A stretch of 64,000 nt of DNA. Source: Psococerastis gibbosa. Lineage: Eukaryota > Arthropoda > Insecta > Psocodea > Psocidae. The stretch spans positions 32,507,089 to 32,571,088 of the forward strand of contig OZ020488.1 of assembly GCA_963971405.1 (NCBI GenBank), read 5' to 3'. Positions 12,617 through 25,102 of this stretch are shown in pieces. Both the position numbers and the translations under genes were made by a program. Numbering within the stretch: the first letter of the stretch is position 1; every line of letters begins with the position of its first letter. The notes under the pieces were generated by a model. The model searched no databases and was not told where the DNA came from. It saw only the letters and a program-made list of their open reading frames with translations.

Positions 12617-12705
12617 CAACAGATGCAAATAACTAATTAAACCAGGATTTTAAGAAAATATAGTCTAATATAAACAACCTTCCTCAACTTCGTCTATCCC
12701 TCAAG

Positions 12706-15700
12706 ATGACAAATATTTTGTGTGGGCCGAAGAAAACGGTATTAATTCCGTACGATTCTCTTGGACAGTGGGTGTACAAGGCACTCCTGGAATCTCCGCC
12801 AGATTTCCCAATTATGGTAAGTTCCAAAAATATCTTAGAAATTTTCCCGTAATGGAATTTTGTGTACCAAAGAATAGTGTTGGCCTATTTTATTACACAT
12901 AGCGTATACATGGTACGATAAGTTAATATTCACTAATTCATTCATTTCATGACACAAAGTCTCAAGCCAGTCAGCTAATGATAGCCCGTTATTTAGACCC
13001 CATTAAAAAAAACACTGGGATTTTGGCATATTTCAGACAGAAGGTGACACAGATAGCTCAATCACCTCAAGAGAATGCTTGCGAAAATCGTGTGGCCTAG
13101 CGAATGGTCTGAAGAACCACGGGGTGAAGAAGGGAGACATAGTGGTCCTAATTGGGGAGACAAGCATCAAATTGAACATTGCCGCCATGGCTACGGTTCT
13201 CATTGGGGCAGTAATGTGCCCCTTAGATCCACTGATGAAGTCATGTGAGTGTATAAAATTAAAACTCTGCAATTCGATGGTTTTTTTCCCCCTAATTTAA
13301 GGCGCCCATTCCACCGACCGGCTAGGGCTATTTACAAAAACAGTGACGTGGTAGCAGACATTCAAGACTGAGGTGGGGTTTCCACCGACCTCGCATTGCA
13401 GAATTGACGGAAATGTATATTTTCCTCTATGCCATAGTTAAAATTGATCAATTATCATATGGTAAAATCACAAACAAACAAACTAAAATTAAAAAATGGC
13501 GTCATGGGATATGTTAAGTACAAACATTTTAATAGATTTCTATAAAAATAAAAATTCTAATTTCCGTTAATGTCATTTGCATTCTGCAATGCGAGGTCGG
13601 TGGAAACGCCACCTAAGACTTGAATGTCTGCTACCACGTCACCATTTTTGTAAGTAGCCCTAGCCGGTCGGTGGAATGGGCGCCTAATGGCAATGGCTAG
13701 TACCCACACTTGGTTAAGTGTTGCATTGCGCCAATTGTAAGCTTGTCTCACTCAGCTTGTCCATTATTGATTAAAGCCGGCGTGGGCTGACATCAATGAT
13801 GGGTAGCAGTTTGCCAATGACCAAAAATGCATACGAAAGTAATAACCATAATGTCAGAAAAACCGTGGGGTCGTTGCCATTGTTCAAGGAGCAACGGGCC
13901 ACTATAAGTAGGCTTGGGTCCATTCGATCAGGACATGATTTAGTTATTTTTCCTAATTTGTAATAGAGGTAAAGAATTCTCTACCAATATTAGCCAACAT
14001 CCTATAAATGATTAATACTTATCCTTGTTTTAGTTGAATTTCAACACCTTCTAAATATAATCAAGCCAAAGATTGTAATTTGCGATGACAAACTATTGAC
14101 AGAGGTTCGGGATGCCGTTCAGAAAACTATCCCACAAGCCCCAATTGTGGTAGTTGACGCAAACCAGGTAAGTAGGCAGACTTCTCTGACAATTTCATCG
14201 GACTTGTTTAAATGGTAGAAAACAACCGCCTCTATCTTCATAATTAATGTCCTGCAATCGATTATCTGCATAATAAATACCCAGCCAACTATTATTATTT
14301 TTTGATTGGCTGGCCACATTATCTGATTGTTGTACTTATTAATGTAAACGAAATTTACTATGTCGCACCCCCCTTGATAGTTTGGTTCAGAAAGTAAAAA
14401 AAGGCTCAATATTTTTGAAAAATGACTAAAAAAAATAGTTTTTCTGATGAGCCTTTTCACTTACCTTTCTCTTACTATGCTTTTCAACTAACTTCAGGGA
14501 TGTTATAGGCACTAAATTGAATAATAGGATTCGGAAAATCTAAAGGCAGCCGATATTTTACCATGGAGCAATTATTTACCATGGAACTACTGTACAGTAC
14601 CTATACTAGCTGATAAATAGGAAAGCGTTTTTTTTAAATTTTAAATTATAAATTATGCTTTATTTCAGACGTCTGCAGACAATACCATACCATTCGAAAG
14701 CCTCCTTCAAGATGTGTCTGTTGAAACATTTGAACCAGCCGGCTGTGAAGATGCTAAAAAAGAATTGGTCGTTGTGGTTTGCTCCAGCGGGTCCACAGGA
14801 TTGCCAAAAGGAGTAGCTATCTCCCAGTGGTCGATCCTTTACCAGATAAAACTAATAGACGAGTAAGTACTGAAACAAGTAACAACGATGTTATAAAAGA
14901 AAACTGCTTACAAGTGATTCCCTCTTCAAATCATTGAAATTGCCAGGTAAGCTCAGAACTCTCGTATCATAATTAATTCAGCAATGGCTTATGTGAAATA
15001 ATATAAAATTACGAAAAAGCTCAGCAAGGTCCGCTCAAAAACCATTATCTTTCCACATTGATTGAACCCCCTGGAAGGTAACCCCGGTATAAAAGCAAAC
15101 ACGGCTCTTGGCAACTCCGTTATCGACAGCAACTGGATGTGTCCAGTGCTAATTTTCGTACACTTTGCGAACTGGGTAACAGGGAAATATTGACTTCTTT
15201 TTTAGAATTTGGCCTAAGGGCGTCTGTCTTTTACATACCTCTTATTTCTACTGGATATCAGGGGTGCTTATGATGTATACGGCTACTTGCATGCTGACTA
15301 AAAGGATTCTCGTCAGAACCAGTGAACCATGTGAATCATTCAAAGCTATCCACAAACATAAGGTAAACTTGAGCTAGATGGCCAACTTGTAATATACAGT
15401 ATGTTTTTTCTCTCACTTCGTTCCTGAGTCCAACTGGTGCGTGAATTCATAGAAAATGTCACAAACGCCCTTCTTCAAATAATCAATGCATTACGAATGC
15501 ACGATATAGGCTATATTTGTTAAGAAAAAATCCTCTCTATTCTCAATGTGCATGCAAAGGCACTTTCATGCATGAAATAAATGACTGCAGAATACGTAAC
15601 TTTTTTGTGTATTTACATTATATGGGCGTTGAATTGTATTTCAGCCTAATGTTGCAATGCTTTCACCGTCTCTACTCTCTGCAATGGTGTTCGATCCACA

Positions 15701-18200
15701 ACTATCCAATTATGACATCTCATCAATGACATTAGTCTTCAGTGGCGGTTCCCCAGTTCAGCAGGTTTCCGTCAACAAGCTTAAGGTACCGTAAGCTACT
15801 GTACCTACCACACCTTAAATGAGGCTTTAGTCATAAAATTACTATTATAGCCTGTTATTAGTTGGGTTATCTACTGTACTTCATAACAAATGTTATGGAT
15901 TAATGGGCCATTTTTTTTTAATTCCATAGTGATGGTATGGAATATTAGACCTGTCATTACTGTCTTCTCCAATATATTTACATCTTGGCAAGATCAAAGA
16001 GAAAGGTCTACAGTATACCATTGTCTGGCAAGTTAACCTTACTGCAAGTGATTATTATTTACCCCTTCTTTACCCAAGCAGTTTATGCGTTACGTACAAT
16101 AATGACATTTAACGTATAAAAGGCTGTTTGTTGTCTTACAGGAAATTATTCCAAATTGTACGGTGGCACAGGGGTACGGCTGCACTGAACTAGGTGGCAT
16201 CATTTCCAAAACTGAAGACACTATGGACATCATGAGCATTGGAATTTTATCCGAAAATATGAAGTTGAAGGCAAGTCAAAAAAGCTTTCCATTAAAATAT
16301 ATATATTTATATTGTATAAGTGCCATGACGCGGATCCTGATATTTGCGCCGTTAGGTGGGGGTCCGTGATAGGTTATGTTCATTGACAAACTGCTATCAG
16401 CACAACGAGGTTGCCCAGGGACCGTCAAAGACAATTTACCAATGGCTTGTGATGGAAGATATAGAAGTTGGACCAACGTGATTGTGCTGGGCTAAAGTTT
16501 CAAATAAATGTTTCTGCTTTTTGAAAAAGATGACGACCGATAATACTGTATAGCAAGGGAAATATTGTAATATTGCAGCACCTCTGAAAGGTATAGGCTA
16601 CTTTATACCTGTAGCCTACCTACAAAGACTGGAGTTGGCTTAGGTAGCATCAAACGACTGCTCAAAGCAGTATAGTAAAAAAGTACTATACTGACTGATA
16701 TTTCCTCAAAACAACTAATTTTTGGTCTGTTTTTACAAGGTGGTAGACAGAAGCACTGGCAAAGTTCTTGGTCCAAACCAAGACGGAGAATTTGTTATCT
16801 GGTCACCAACGGCTATGATTGGTTACTACGGAAATGAAGAAGCAACGAAAGAGTGTATGGATGAGGAAGGATGGTACTATACAGGCGACATTGGTAATTA
16901 CACTGAGGAAGGAGTCTTATACATCACAGGGCGAGCCAAAGAACTTATGAAGGTTGACAACCATCAGGTAGGTAAAACGAAACATATTGTTGGCAGGGTA
17001 CTTCCGTTAAATTACGCTTGTTGTGCAGCAACGAAAAATGTCATGGATGAGGAAGTAAGTCCCTGAGGAAGCTTGGAGTCTTATACATCACGGGGCGAGC
17101 CAAAGAGCATAGTATTAAGGTATACAACCGTGTTAACAGTTAGTTTTAATACGAACTTTTGCACTTTTATTTTGCAGATTTCACCAGCGGAAATCGAGGC
17201 TGTGATCAGTCAAGTAGAGGGGGTAGCGGATGTTGCAGTGGCTGGTATTGATGTCCAAGAGAACACATTTCCTATGGCGCTGGTCGTCAAGAGGCATGGC
17301 GCCCAAGTCAGCAAACAAAAAATCATTCAAATAGTTGCAGGTGACTATGCATTTTATCTCTTTCACATTAGGCTGGATAATTTCAAAATCTCATAACACT
17401 ACAAAACAGCACATCAATTCTGCGGATTCGCCTCTCTCTCTCTCTCTCTTACAAATACTCGTGACTGTCGTGAGTAAATTGAAACGGCGTGGGTTGAAAC
17501 ATTTTGTACATAAAGCCTTATCACTGCGTCGTCACAAATTAATTTTGAAATAACATAGCCTAGGTATTGTACTTCTCAAAAGATTTAAGAAAAAAATGTT
17601 ACAAGTGTGAAGTATTTTTTTAATTTTTCTAGAGGTGTTTCCACCAAAATACTCCCATACAGCTTCATATTGCAGTATTATATGGTATATAACACTGACA
17701 TTAAATTAACTTTGGATGAAGAGGTAACGCCCTCGTTGTTTTTTCTATGAAAAAAGATTATTCGCATACAAACAATTCAATGAATGTATCCGAATAACCT
17801 ATTCAGCCGCCTCTGTAGGTAATACCTGAGTTACGTTACAACGCAGGTTTCCGATCGCATGGTGTGTAGTGACTCGCACAAGTACGAACACTATGTCATC
17901 GAAGCCGATTAAGACGACGCACCGGTTAGGCGTAGATCGTGGGTTCGAATCCCTCCAGGCGCATTGTTTCTATATCCTCTAATTTTCGGTTCCTCTCATA
18001 CAGCATCTATTTGTAAAATTTTGTCTTTGCTATTAAGGCAATTATTAACATTTTCAGATAAACTCTCGAACTTCAAGCAGCTTCGGGGAGGTGTTCATTT
18101 TGTTGATCATATTCCTCGGACATCAACGGGGAAGTTGAAAAGACGTCTTGTTCAGCCTATTGCTGATGCTCTGTACGCCGATTCAATAAAGAACACTTAA
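12706..18200 (+). CDS. Acyl-CoA synthetase, luciferase/4CL-like, complete ten-exon gene
   Basis: Coding exons: 12706-12816, 13037-13244, 14034-14167, 14669-14862, 15206-15362, 15645-15785, 16142-16270, 16740-16967, 17178-17340 and 18058-18200. Phases agree throughout and give 535 residues, close to the 550 of firefly luciferase. The enzyme should activate a carboxylic acid with ATP to the acyl-AMP and pass it to CoA. Visible motifs: P-loop SSGSTGLPKG (about 190-199), YGCTE (327-331), YYTGD (404-408), GRAKELMK (421-429), and the C-terminal lysine in STGKLKRR (K514). After K429 the hinge reads VDNHQ, not the YKGYQ of luciferase. The luciferin-site block HHGFGM is replaced by HTSYFYWISG, so luciferase activity is unlikely. 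The C-terminus SIKNT is not a peroxisomal SKL signal. Intron 7 uses a GC donor, and intron 8 holds a decayed partial copy of exon 8. The substrate is unknown. Confidence 0.93.
13301..13684. repeat. Composite PIF/Harbinger-like MITE, copy 7 (384 bp)
   Basis: It is flanked by TAA on both sides (13298-13300 and 13685-13687). The terminal inverted repeats are ggcgcccattccaccgaccg, with the same nested architecture as the copy at 7654. It lies in intron 2 of the ten-exon synthetase, 56 bp after the donor. Confidence 0.88.
16270..16274 (+). promoter_or_regulatory. GC splice donor (GC-AG intron 7)
   Basis: Exon 7 of the ten-exon synthetase ends ttgaag|gcaagtc. The tandem paralogue has aaag|gtgaag at the homologous place. 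The rest of the site (aag|gcaagt) matches the strong consensus that usually compensates for a GC donor. The next exon starts in phase after acaag at 16740. Confidence 0.75.
17015..17115 (+). pseudogene. Relic of a partly duplicated exon 8 inside intron 8
   Basis: Within the intron after exon 8, the string atggatgaggaag recurs, then ggagtcttatacatcacggg and gcgagccaaagag. These match exon 8 at about 16857-16870 and 16911-16942 in the same order. The piece between them (about 40 bp in exon 8) is deleted, and a stop (tga) falls between the two blocks. It is a broken internal duplication, not a usable alternative exon. Confidence 0.75.
17755..17965 (+). repeat. SINE-like family C, copy 2, with tRNA-like T arm
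   Basis: It starts with gcatacaaacaattcaatga and runs through ccgatcgcatggtgtgtagt and gactcgcacaagtacgaac to gtgggttcgaatccctccag, a box-B/T-arm-like motif. It lies in the last intron of the ten-exon synthetase, about 90 bp before the final exon. Relatives are at 4868, 45866 and 52765. Confidence 0.65.
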
Positions 18201-18463
18201 GATTAAATCGGACACCCCCTATTACGTGCTTTTAGTATTAAGTCAAATTTCACAGGGAATATTCATTGTGGAGCTATAAAAAATGTCGCACCCCTCAGAA
18301 AAAAATACTCCGCAAAATTTTTATACATGATAATATATGTGACCGCTTTGGAACTCCATCCTCCGCAGGCGCCCTCACCAACAGTATTTTGCACAAATCA
18401 ATTTCAATAGTTCTTATTGTTCGATAATTGTAATAGGTGTTTGCAAGAGGCACATACCAAATA
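18201..18463. other. 3' flank of the ten-exon synthetase
   Basis: A possible poly(A) signal (aataaa, about 18184) lies inside the last codons and no clear aataaa follows the stop, so the true cleavage site is unresolved. The hAT insertion begins at 18472. Confidence 0.4.
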
Positions 18464-18471
18464 CAGTGCAT

Positions 18472-21400
18472 CAGTGCCGGGTTTGGCTATGGGGCACTGT
18501 GGGCCCGGGCCCCAGGGCCCCCACAAAAATGGGGCCCCCACAAAACGAAAAAATACAAATAAAAAATTGAAAAAATTAAAAAAAATCAAAACAGATAACT
18601 TTTTAAATTTTCGCGGGAAATTCGAACGCATCGTGGCATTAATGACTCATTTTTGATAAAAATTTAACAAAAAATGAAGTATGTCCACTCCTGCTCTGAA
18701 ACCACGATTGTTTTGCTTCATTAAATACAAATTGAAAATTTGAAATCAAATTTCTAAATTGAAACTACTTTTATCAGCACTTTCTGGTTGGTATATTGTT
18801 AAGGTAAGTAGCATAAGTTAATTCTTATATTAGAGGCGGAAGTACCTAATAGTTGTTCTTTATAAGATAAGGTCCTTATTTTTCGTATTCTGCGCCCATT
18901 TACCACAATTCACAGAACGCATCAAAACTTTGTAAGCCTATTAATTTTAATACGAAATGTGCCCAGCCACGTGGTCGCCACAAAATCGAGCACGTTATAA
19001 ATATAAAATTCATTGGTCTAATTGGTCTAAAATGTTATATGTCATAAAATGTTATATTATAAGACGCATGATTCGGAATTTTGAGATGTTTTATACAAAA
19101 GGGGATAAAAAATAAAATGTATTCGATTTTGTGGTGACCACGTGGCTGCACATTTCATCTTAAGTAGGGCAATAGGAACAAGTGGACTAGATAATTAGGC
19201 TCTGGCTAGTGAGTTCTGAAAAAACTAATTTATTACAATTTTTATTTTTGATTCCGTAGTGAAATAATGGATCGTCACAAGGGAAAACGCGAATATGCAA
19301 GCGGCAGTGAAAAGCGGAAAATCGCAGCAGATAAAGAAAACAAAATTCAAGATGTTTTATCTAAAACGCGCCGTATAACGGATTTTGTAACAAAAATAGA
19401 GACGGGTCCATCTACTCCTAGTTCTACTTCTAATTTTGTTGAAATGATGAGTGGTGATTCTGATTTTCCTGCATCTTCTCAAGTTATTGCTAGCCCTACC
19501 CAAGAGGTAAGAGTTTGACTTTAATTACTTAATTAAGGTGACCGCAATCAAAAATTACCGACCCCACTCACCCCAGTAATTCTTATGGAATTAAAAATGG
19601 GGGACTCCTGTTAATTTACTGTATGAATTAAACCTACCTAAACTTGAGTCGGCCATGCCGAAAGGATTGTTTACAAAATTAATTACAACTGTAATTGTTT
19701 TACTTGTAGGCAGTAATTGATAACAATGACGAATCCGAAAATACTGCTGATGATGGATTTTGCAAAGAAAATGACGTGGGATTGTGGCCAGCAGTTCTTA
19801 GTCAACAACACATCGACTATTGGATCAAGAAAGGAAATTTGGAAACTCAGCATTGTAATGAAGATATTTTGAAAGAAAAAAGCTTGGGACAAGTAGATGC
19901 AGTGAAAAGAAGAAAATGCCATGCAAGTTTATTCCTTCGTCAAACTCAGGCAGGCAAGTCTATAAGCCGCTCTTGGTTATGTTTTTCACCTAGTACGGGG
20001 AAGCTATACTGCTTTTATTGTAAATTGCTCTGCAAATCAGCAAATCAGTTTTCAACTGAAGGGTTTGCTGACTGGAAGCATGCGTCTGAGCGTTTGAAAA
20101 GACATGAAACTACCGTAACGCATTTGCAAATAGTTTGCCAATTTAAGCATCTCTCAAACGAGGCAATGCGTATTGATCGTGAGTTGGCCACACAAGTGAA
20201 GGAGAGCATTGCTTATTGGCGAAACGTTCTAAACAGATTGATTTCCGTCATAATATTTCTTTCTGGACGAGGACTTGCCTTTCGAGGGGACAACGAAATT
20301 TTGGGATCAACCAAAAATGGCAATTATTTGGGAGTCCTTGAGCTAATTGCACAATATGATCCGTTTTTAGTAGGCCACTTAGAGAAGCATGGAAATCGTG
20401 GCAGTGGTAGTGGCGGCGTTAACTACCTATCTGCCCACATTTGCGAAGAATTAATTGCGCTGATGTCCACCAAAGTTAGCGATGAAATAATTAAACGCTT
20501 AAAAGCCTGCAAATATTATTCGGTTTCGGTAGATTCAACAACTGACGAAGGCCATATAGATCAAATGACTGTGATTGTCAGGTATCTAGAAGAAAGCACA
20601 CCAAAGGAAAGATTTCTTAGTTTTATGCCAAACCAAGGCCATAAAGCTAAAGAATTATTTGATGGCCTCAACAAAGTTTTAAAAAAGTTCGGCCTGGATT
20701 TGAAAGATATTCGTGGGCAGTCGTATGACAATGCTTCCGCTATGAGTGGAGAATATAGTGGTCTACGCACTTTGGTGCTAAATGAGAATCCTTTGGCTTT
20801 ATGGGTTCCATGTTTCAATCATTCCCTCAACTTAGTGGGCACAAAAGCGATGGACTCCTGCTCCCAATCGAAATTATTTTTTAGCTTTCTTGAGCAAATT
20901 TATGTATTTTTTACAAGTTCCACAGCTCGGTTCAACGTCCTTTCAAATGTTCTAAAAAGTGCTGCGAAGAAGTATGGCCACAACATACCAGTGCCCAAAA
21001 GAATCAGTTTAACCCGGTGGTCCTCAAGAGCGGAAGCTACTAATAGCCTAGTTTTGGGCTATAACGAAATACGAGAAGTCCTTAAAGATCTCTCCGAAGA
21101 AGATGTCCAAGCAAGTGGACTCTATTTGCAAATTACCACGTTGGAGATAGCAATTTACGCTGTTCTTTGGAACGATATACTGGCAAGGGTGAATGCAGTA
21201 AACATCAATCTCCAGAATCCAAGAATCGACATTAATACTTCGATCAGTGTGATGGAGTCCCTTAAGATCTTCATTGGGGAATTTAGGGATTCTTTCCAAG
21301 AATATGAGAAAAAGGGTGTTGAATTGTGTGGGCACAATTCTTATAAATCGGAAACTTTGCGGAAGCGGATCCGAAATGTGAGGCTAAATCCTTTGGATTA

Positions 21401-22308
21401 TGGGAAAACTGAGGAAGCTGAATTCAGTCATAGCGAGAAATTCCGAATCGAAAGTTTCATTCCCATAATTGACCAGTTTATGCAATCATTGGATCGGAGA
21501 ATTTCAGCATATGAAGACATAAATAGGAAATTTGGATTTTTACAATATTTAGAAAAAATAAGCCCTGATGATTTGAAAACTAGGGCAGAGAACCTGGTGA
21601 GTTGTTACACAGGTGACTTGGACGGTAACTTGTACTTCGAGCTAGTACAGTTTCGTGAGTTTGTGAAATTATTTGTGATAGATGATGCACAAAAAAACAA
21701 TATAATCGAAGAAAAACGTATCAGTTTTGAACGGTTCATGTACAATTTGATTTTAGAAAGAGGAGTAGCTGATAGCTTTCCCAATGTAGAAGTACTTTTG
21801 AAGATGTACTTAGTTATAATGAGTGGCAACATAAGCAGCGAGCGATCTTTTTCCGTACTAAAACACATAAAAAATCCTCGTCGCACCAGTTCTTCTGAAG
21901 CTCGGCTTAGCCATCTTTCAATGCTGAATATAAATCACGACATAGTGGCAGCGTTAAATTATGACGATATAATTGACAGTTTTGCTGTAATAAAGAGTCG
22001 AAGAGTGCATCTTTAAATAAATTAAAATTTTGTGTTTATAATTAGGTACCTATTAATTTATTCCTTTTAAAAATACACCGCAGTGTCTACAGCTTTAGTT
22101 GAGTAGCCCTTAGGCTTGTATTGTACTATTGACTTGACTTTATATTACTAAGAATCGCTTTTCTTTTTTATAATGATTTTGCAACCTGTGTCACCATTTT
22201 ATAATTTATTGTGGGATATTCGTCTAAGGGGATTAGAAATTTCTCCCCGAGAAAGGGCCCCCACATAATTCGGGCCCACGGGCCCCCACAAGCCCAAACC
22301 CGGCACTG
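18472..22308 (+). mobile_element. Complete hAT transposon (3837 bp)
   Basis: Both ends carry CAGTGCCGGGTTTGG as terminal inverted repeats, followed by GC-rich subterminal repeats of gggcccccac and gggcccg type. The element is flanked by an exact 8-bp direct repeat, cagtgcat, at 18464-18471 and 22309-22316, the hAT signature. It carries one two-exon transposase gene with no internal stop. Perfect duplications, intact ends and an open gene suggest a recent and possibly autonomous insertion. An internally deleted relative is at 34285-34513. It separates two tandem synthetase genes. Confidence 0.95.
19267..22016 (+). CDS. hAT transposase (TTF-type zinc finger, DUF4371, hAT dimerisation)
   Basis: Two exons, 19267-19506 (ending caagag|gtaaga) and 19710-22016 (after cttgtag), join in phase 0 into 848 residues. 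The N-terminus is charged. A TTF-type zinc finger follows (about 145-215, with SWLCF, LYCFYCKLLC and HETTVTH), then the RNase-H-like transposase fold. Candidate acidic residues are in SVDSTTDEGH and GQSYDNASAMSG, and the conserved PCFNHSLNLV follows. The C-terminus has the hAT dimerisation region (ISSERSFSVLKHIKN). The architecture matches ZMYM1-like/DUF4371 transposases, which cut and paste elements with 8-bp duplications in the nucleus. Length and completeness suit an active enzyme. An alternative is host domestication, but the flanking TIRs and target duplications argue against it. Confidence 0.93.
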
Positions 22309-24564
22309 CAGTGCATATACCTACATCAAAATTCCCAGGAAATACTCACATACTTACCGTGGCATATTGCTGGCCACGTCTTAAATAGAGCAGTGGCCAA
22401 GAGCGACAATCCTCTACGAGTCCTCAGACATAGAACCTCATTGTTTGTCATAACGTTCTTGTTTGTTACATAATTATTTTACTTCCATTAGATGCTTCGC
22501 GTGTTAAATCCAGTACATAATGACATCCGGCTATAATTTGAAGAGAGAAAAAATATCGTCCAACTTCCATCTCTATCACTGTTCAATCAAAGGCCTAATG
22601 ATCGCTTAAATATAGTCCATGCAAAACGAATTTTTTTTCCTTCTCTTGTTACGTGTCATCCAAAGTATTGTAACGTTCATCGACTGACAATGCCGGTTAC
22701 GTTCTATGTATTTTTTTTTACTCGTAATTTAGTGGGTAGAAGCTACCGCGAATAACTCAAAATATACCGTACAATCGGCAGTTAAGGTAGGCCTATTGGT
22801 GTAATGCGTTTGGTTTATTCATTATTTTTCAGTTAATTCAATGCTCAAAAAAGTCTACTAAATTCAACACCACAATCTATATAAATCAGCCATAGCATCA
22901 GCTGTAATTTTAAGATCCGTTATTCAGCTACGATTTCCAGTAGAAAAGAAGCTAGGTTCACATAACTTATTGTATCCAATGACGTCATGACCCCTCCCCT
23001 AAATGAGTAAATTCATAAGATACCTAGTAAACAAAATGAATACAACTCCACTTTTCCACAAAAAAAAAATTACTTTTTAAACTTTCAAACATTTTGTGAC
23101 CCCCCCCCCCCCTAAATTTTTGATGGATCCGCCATTGCATGTATCATATAATATTGCACGCACGTGGCAGAGGCAGAAAGCGCTGTATGAACTCATTACC
23201 AGCCCCACCACGCTTAGAAAAGTTTTTGTGAGGAATAGTGAAGGCTCCGCTATGCATTGGAACATGGGGATGCCGTCATACCCCATGGCATTAACTCTTT
23301 ACCGAGCCCTTCTTGACAAAAATACTATTTAACAGCCTCCTAAAATATACAATATAAACTGTGATAATACACAATAGACTCTGTATTGTGAATTATCGTG
23401 AATCAATATAAATCGATAAAGTTAGTCCTATTTCTGGAATACGACGTCTGCTACTTCTTTTTCGATTAGATTATTTTATAGATTAACATTAGTTCATACA
23501 TAAACAAATGTACTATGTATTATGAAAGTTTATATATATTTTAACGAGGTCTTCAAATAGCTCTTTTGCCAATATGGCCACTGCCGAACGAGAATTTATA
23601 ATTAATTAGCTGTCAAGCCATGTTGTTTTCCAAAAATTTGGAAAGGTTCCCCTGAGAGGGAGTTGCGAAAAAAGTTTTTTAACGTCGACTCTTTGATAAC
23701 TTTCTTTCAAATTTAATTCAAACAAAATCAATAAGTATAATGGGCTATAATGCAAGTATGAATGAATAAGCGAAAAGGGACAGTTCCGATAAGTAGCGTG
23801 ACGTTCGGGATGTATTATTCAACCATCTGCATTTACACGATGGTCGTCTGTGTTATAAAGTGTGAGGTAGGCTCATTTACTACAAAGGCTACTAAAAAAA
23901 AACCTTCCGAAGCCTTATCTTTGTGATTACACTTTACATTGATATTGTAAGTAATGTTTTAATTAAAAATCTATCGTATTGTATTGTGTGTACACAGGTG
24001 TACATAGGTTTATGTAGAATACATGGCACAAAGAGTATAGTTCTCTTCACTTTTTTCCTTGTCCAGTAACCACGGACAAGGTGCAATATATTGAAAAAAA
24101 AAAAATTAATAGGCTACATACAATTATCACGCTCAAGCTTTCGCTTATGAAAATAATAATAATAAAGACTTTCTTGAAAAAACATTTTTATATATAGAAC
24201 CGCGAGATTAGGGCCTATAGCCCTCTGTTATACCGAACTGTAGTTATCAACGATAATTTAATTTAAATATTAGTATATTAATAATATAATATATACTACA
24301 TTCATACCGAATATAAAATAAGTAAATAAATAAATAAATAAATAAGCGTTTATTTGCAAACAGACAAAGTCCAATAATATGCAAATTAACTTAACTTACT
24401 TAACTAGGCTTATCATAATTTACATGTGTGATACATAACTATTGTACAATTATAATTATAAGCAGTATATCAGTCATACCTTCCATTCACGATAACAGTC
24501 ACACTAATTCAAATTCGCTACTATCCACGTTCATTTTCTCTCACATTCATACGTCACGCAGCCT

Positions 24565-24650
24565 TGCCTTGATTGTAAGTCAAGTGTAAGGGAGGGCTTT
24601 ATAGCCCAAACTCCGTAAGGGTGGTTTAGTAAATCGCACAGCTTTATAGA
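24565..24650 (+). repeat. SINE family A, partial copy 2
   Basis: It retains only the 3' body: caagtgtaagggagggcttt, then atagcccaaactcc and ggtttagtaaat, matching the tails of the copies at 1358 and 41430. The tRNA-like head is absent. Confidence 0.6.
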
Positions 24651-24764
24651 GGAGGAAGCATTAGATGTATTTCTGTATCGTAAGGGACACCCGGTGGGGT
24701 GCAAAAATCTAATTTCACAACAAATACCGGTCTGCAATAGATTTTTCCTAGCTCATTTAACCTA

Positions 24765-25102
24765 GGGTTGCCAGAATTGCCAGACATAAAACCGGGACAA
24801 AGAGCCGCATTATATCTAGTGTAAATTTTAAAAAAGAAAAAGTCCATTTTATCAATTGCATTTTTTAATTAGATTAGTATAAGTTTTGCAAACACTCCCT
24901 TAAGAGTTGGCGATCATGGCGATTATAGCCTAACACAAAGTCAGTCTTTATTTTTTCAATTATTATTAGTTTCGAGTAAATTTTCAGTATTTTTTAAAAA
25001 TCATGCATGTTTATATATTCTGAACCGGGACATTTAAGGAAGAAACCGGGACGCCGGGACAGAGAGATCAAACACGGTGACAGTCCCGGGAAACCGGGAC
25101 GA
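24765..25102. repeat. Inverted-repeat element with gggttgccag ends
   Basis: The left end is agggttgccagaattgccag followed by ataaaaccgggac. The right end reads ggaaaccgggacgaatggca followed by accc. The arms are complementary with gaps, and the interior is AT-rich and noncoding. The type was not assigned. Confidence 0.55.

Noticed and set aside
12706..18200. Calling the synthetases luciferases
   Set aside because: The family motifs are general to ANL enzymes and the luciferin-site block is absent.
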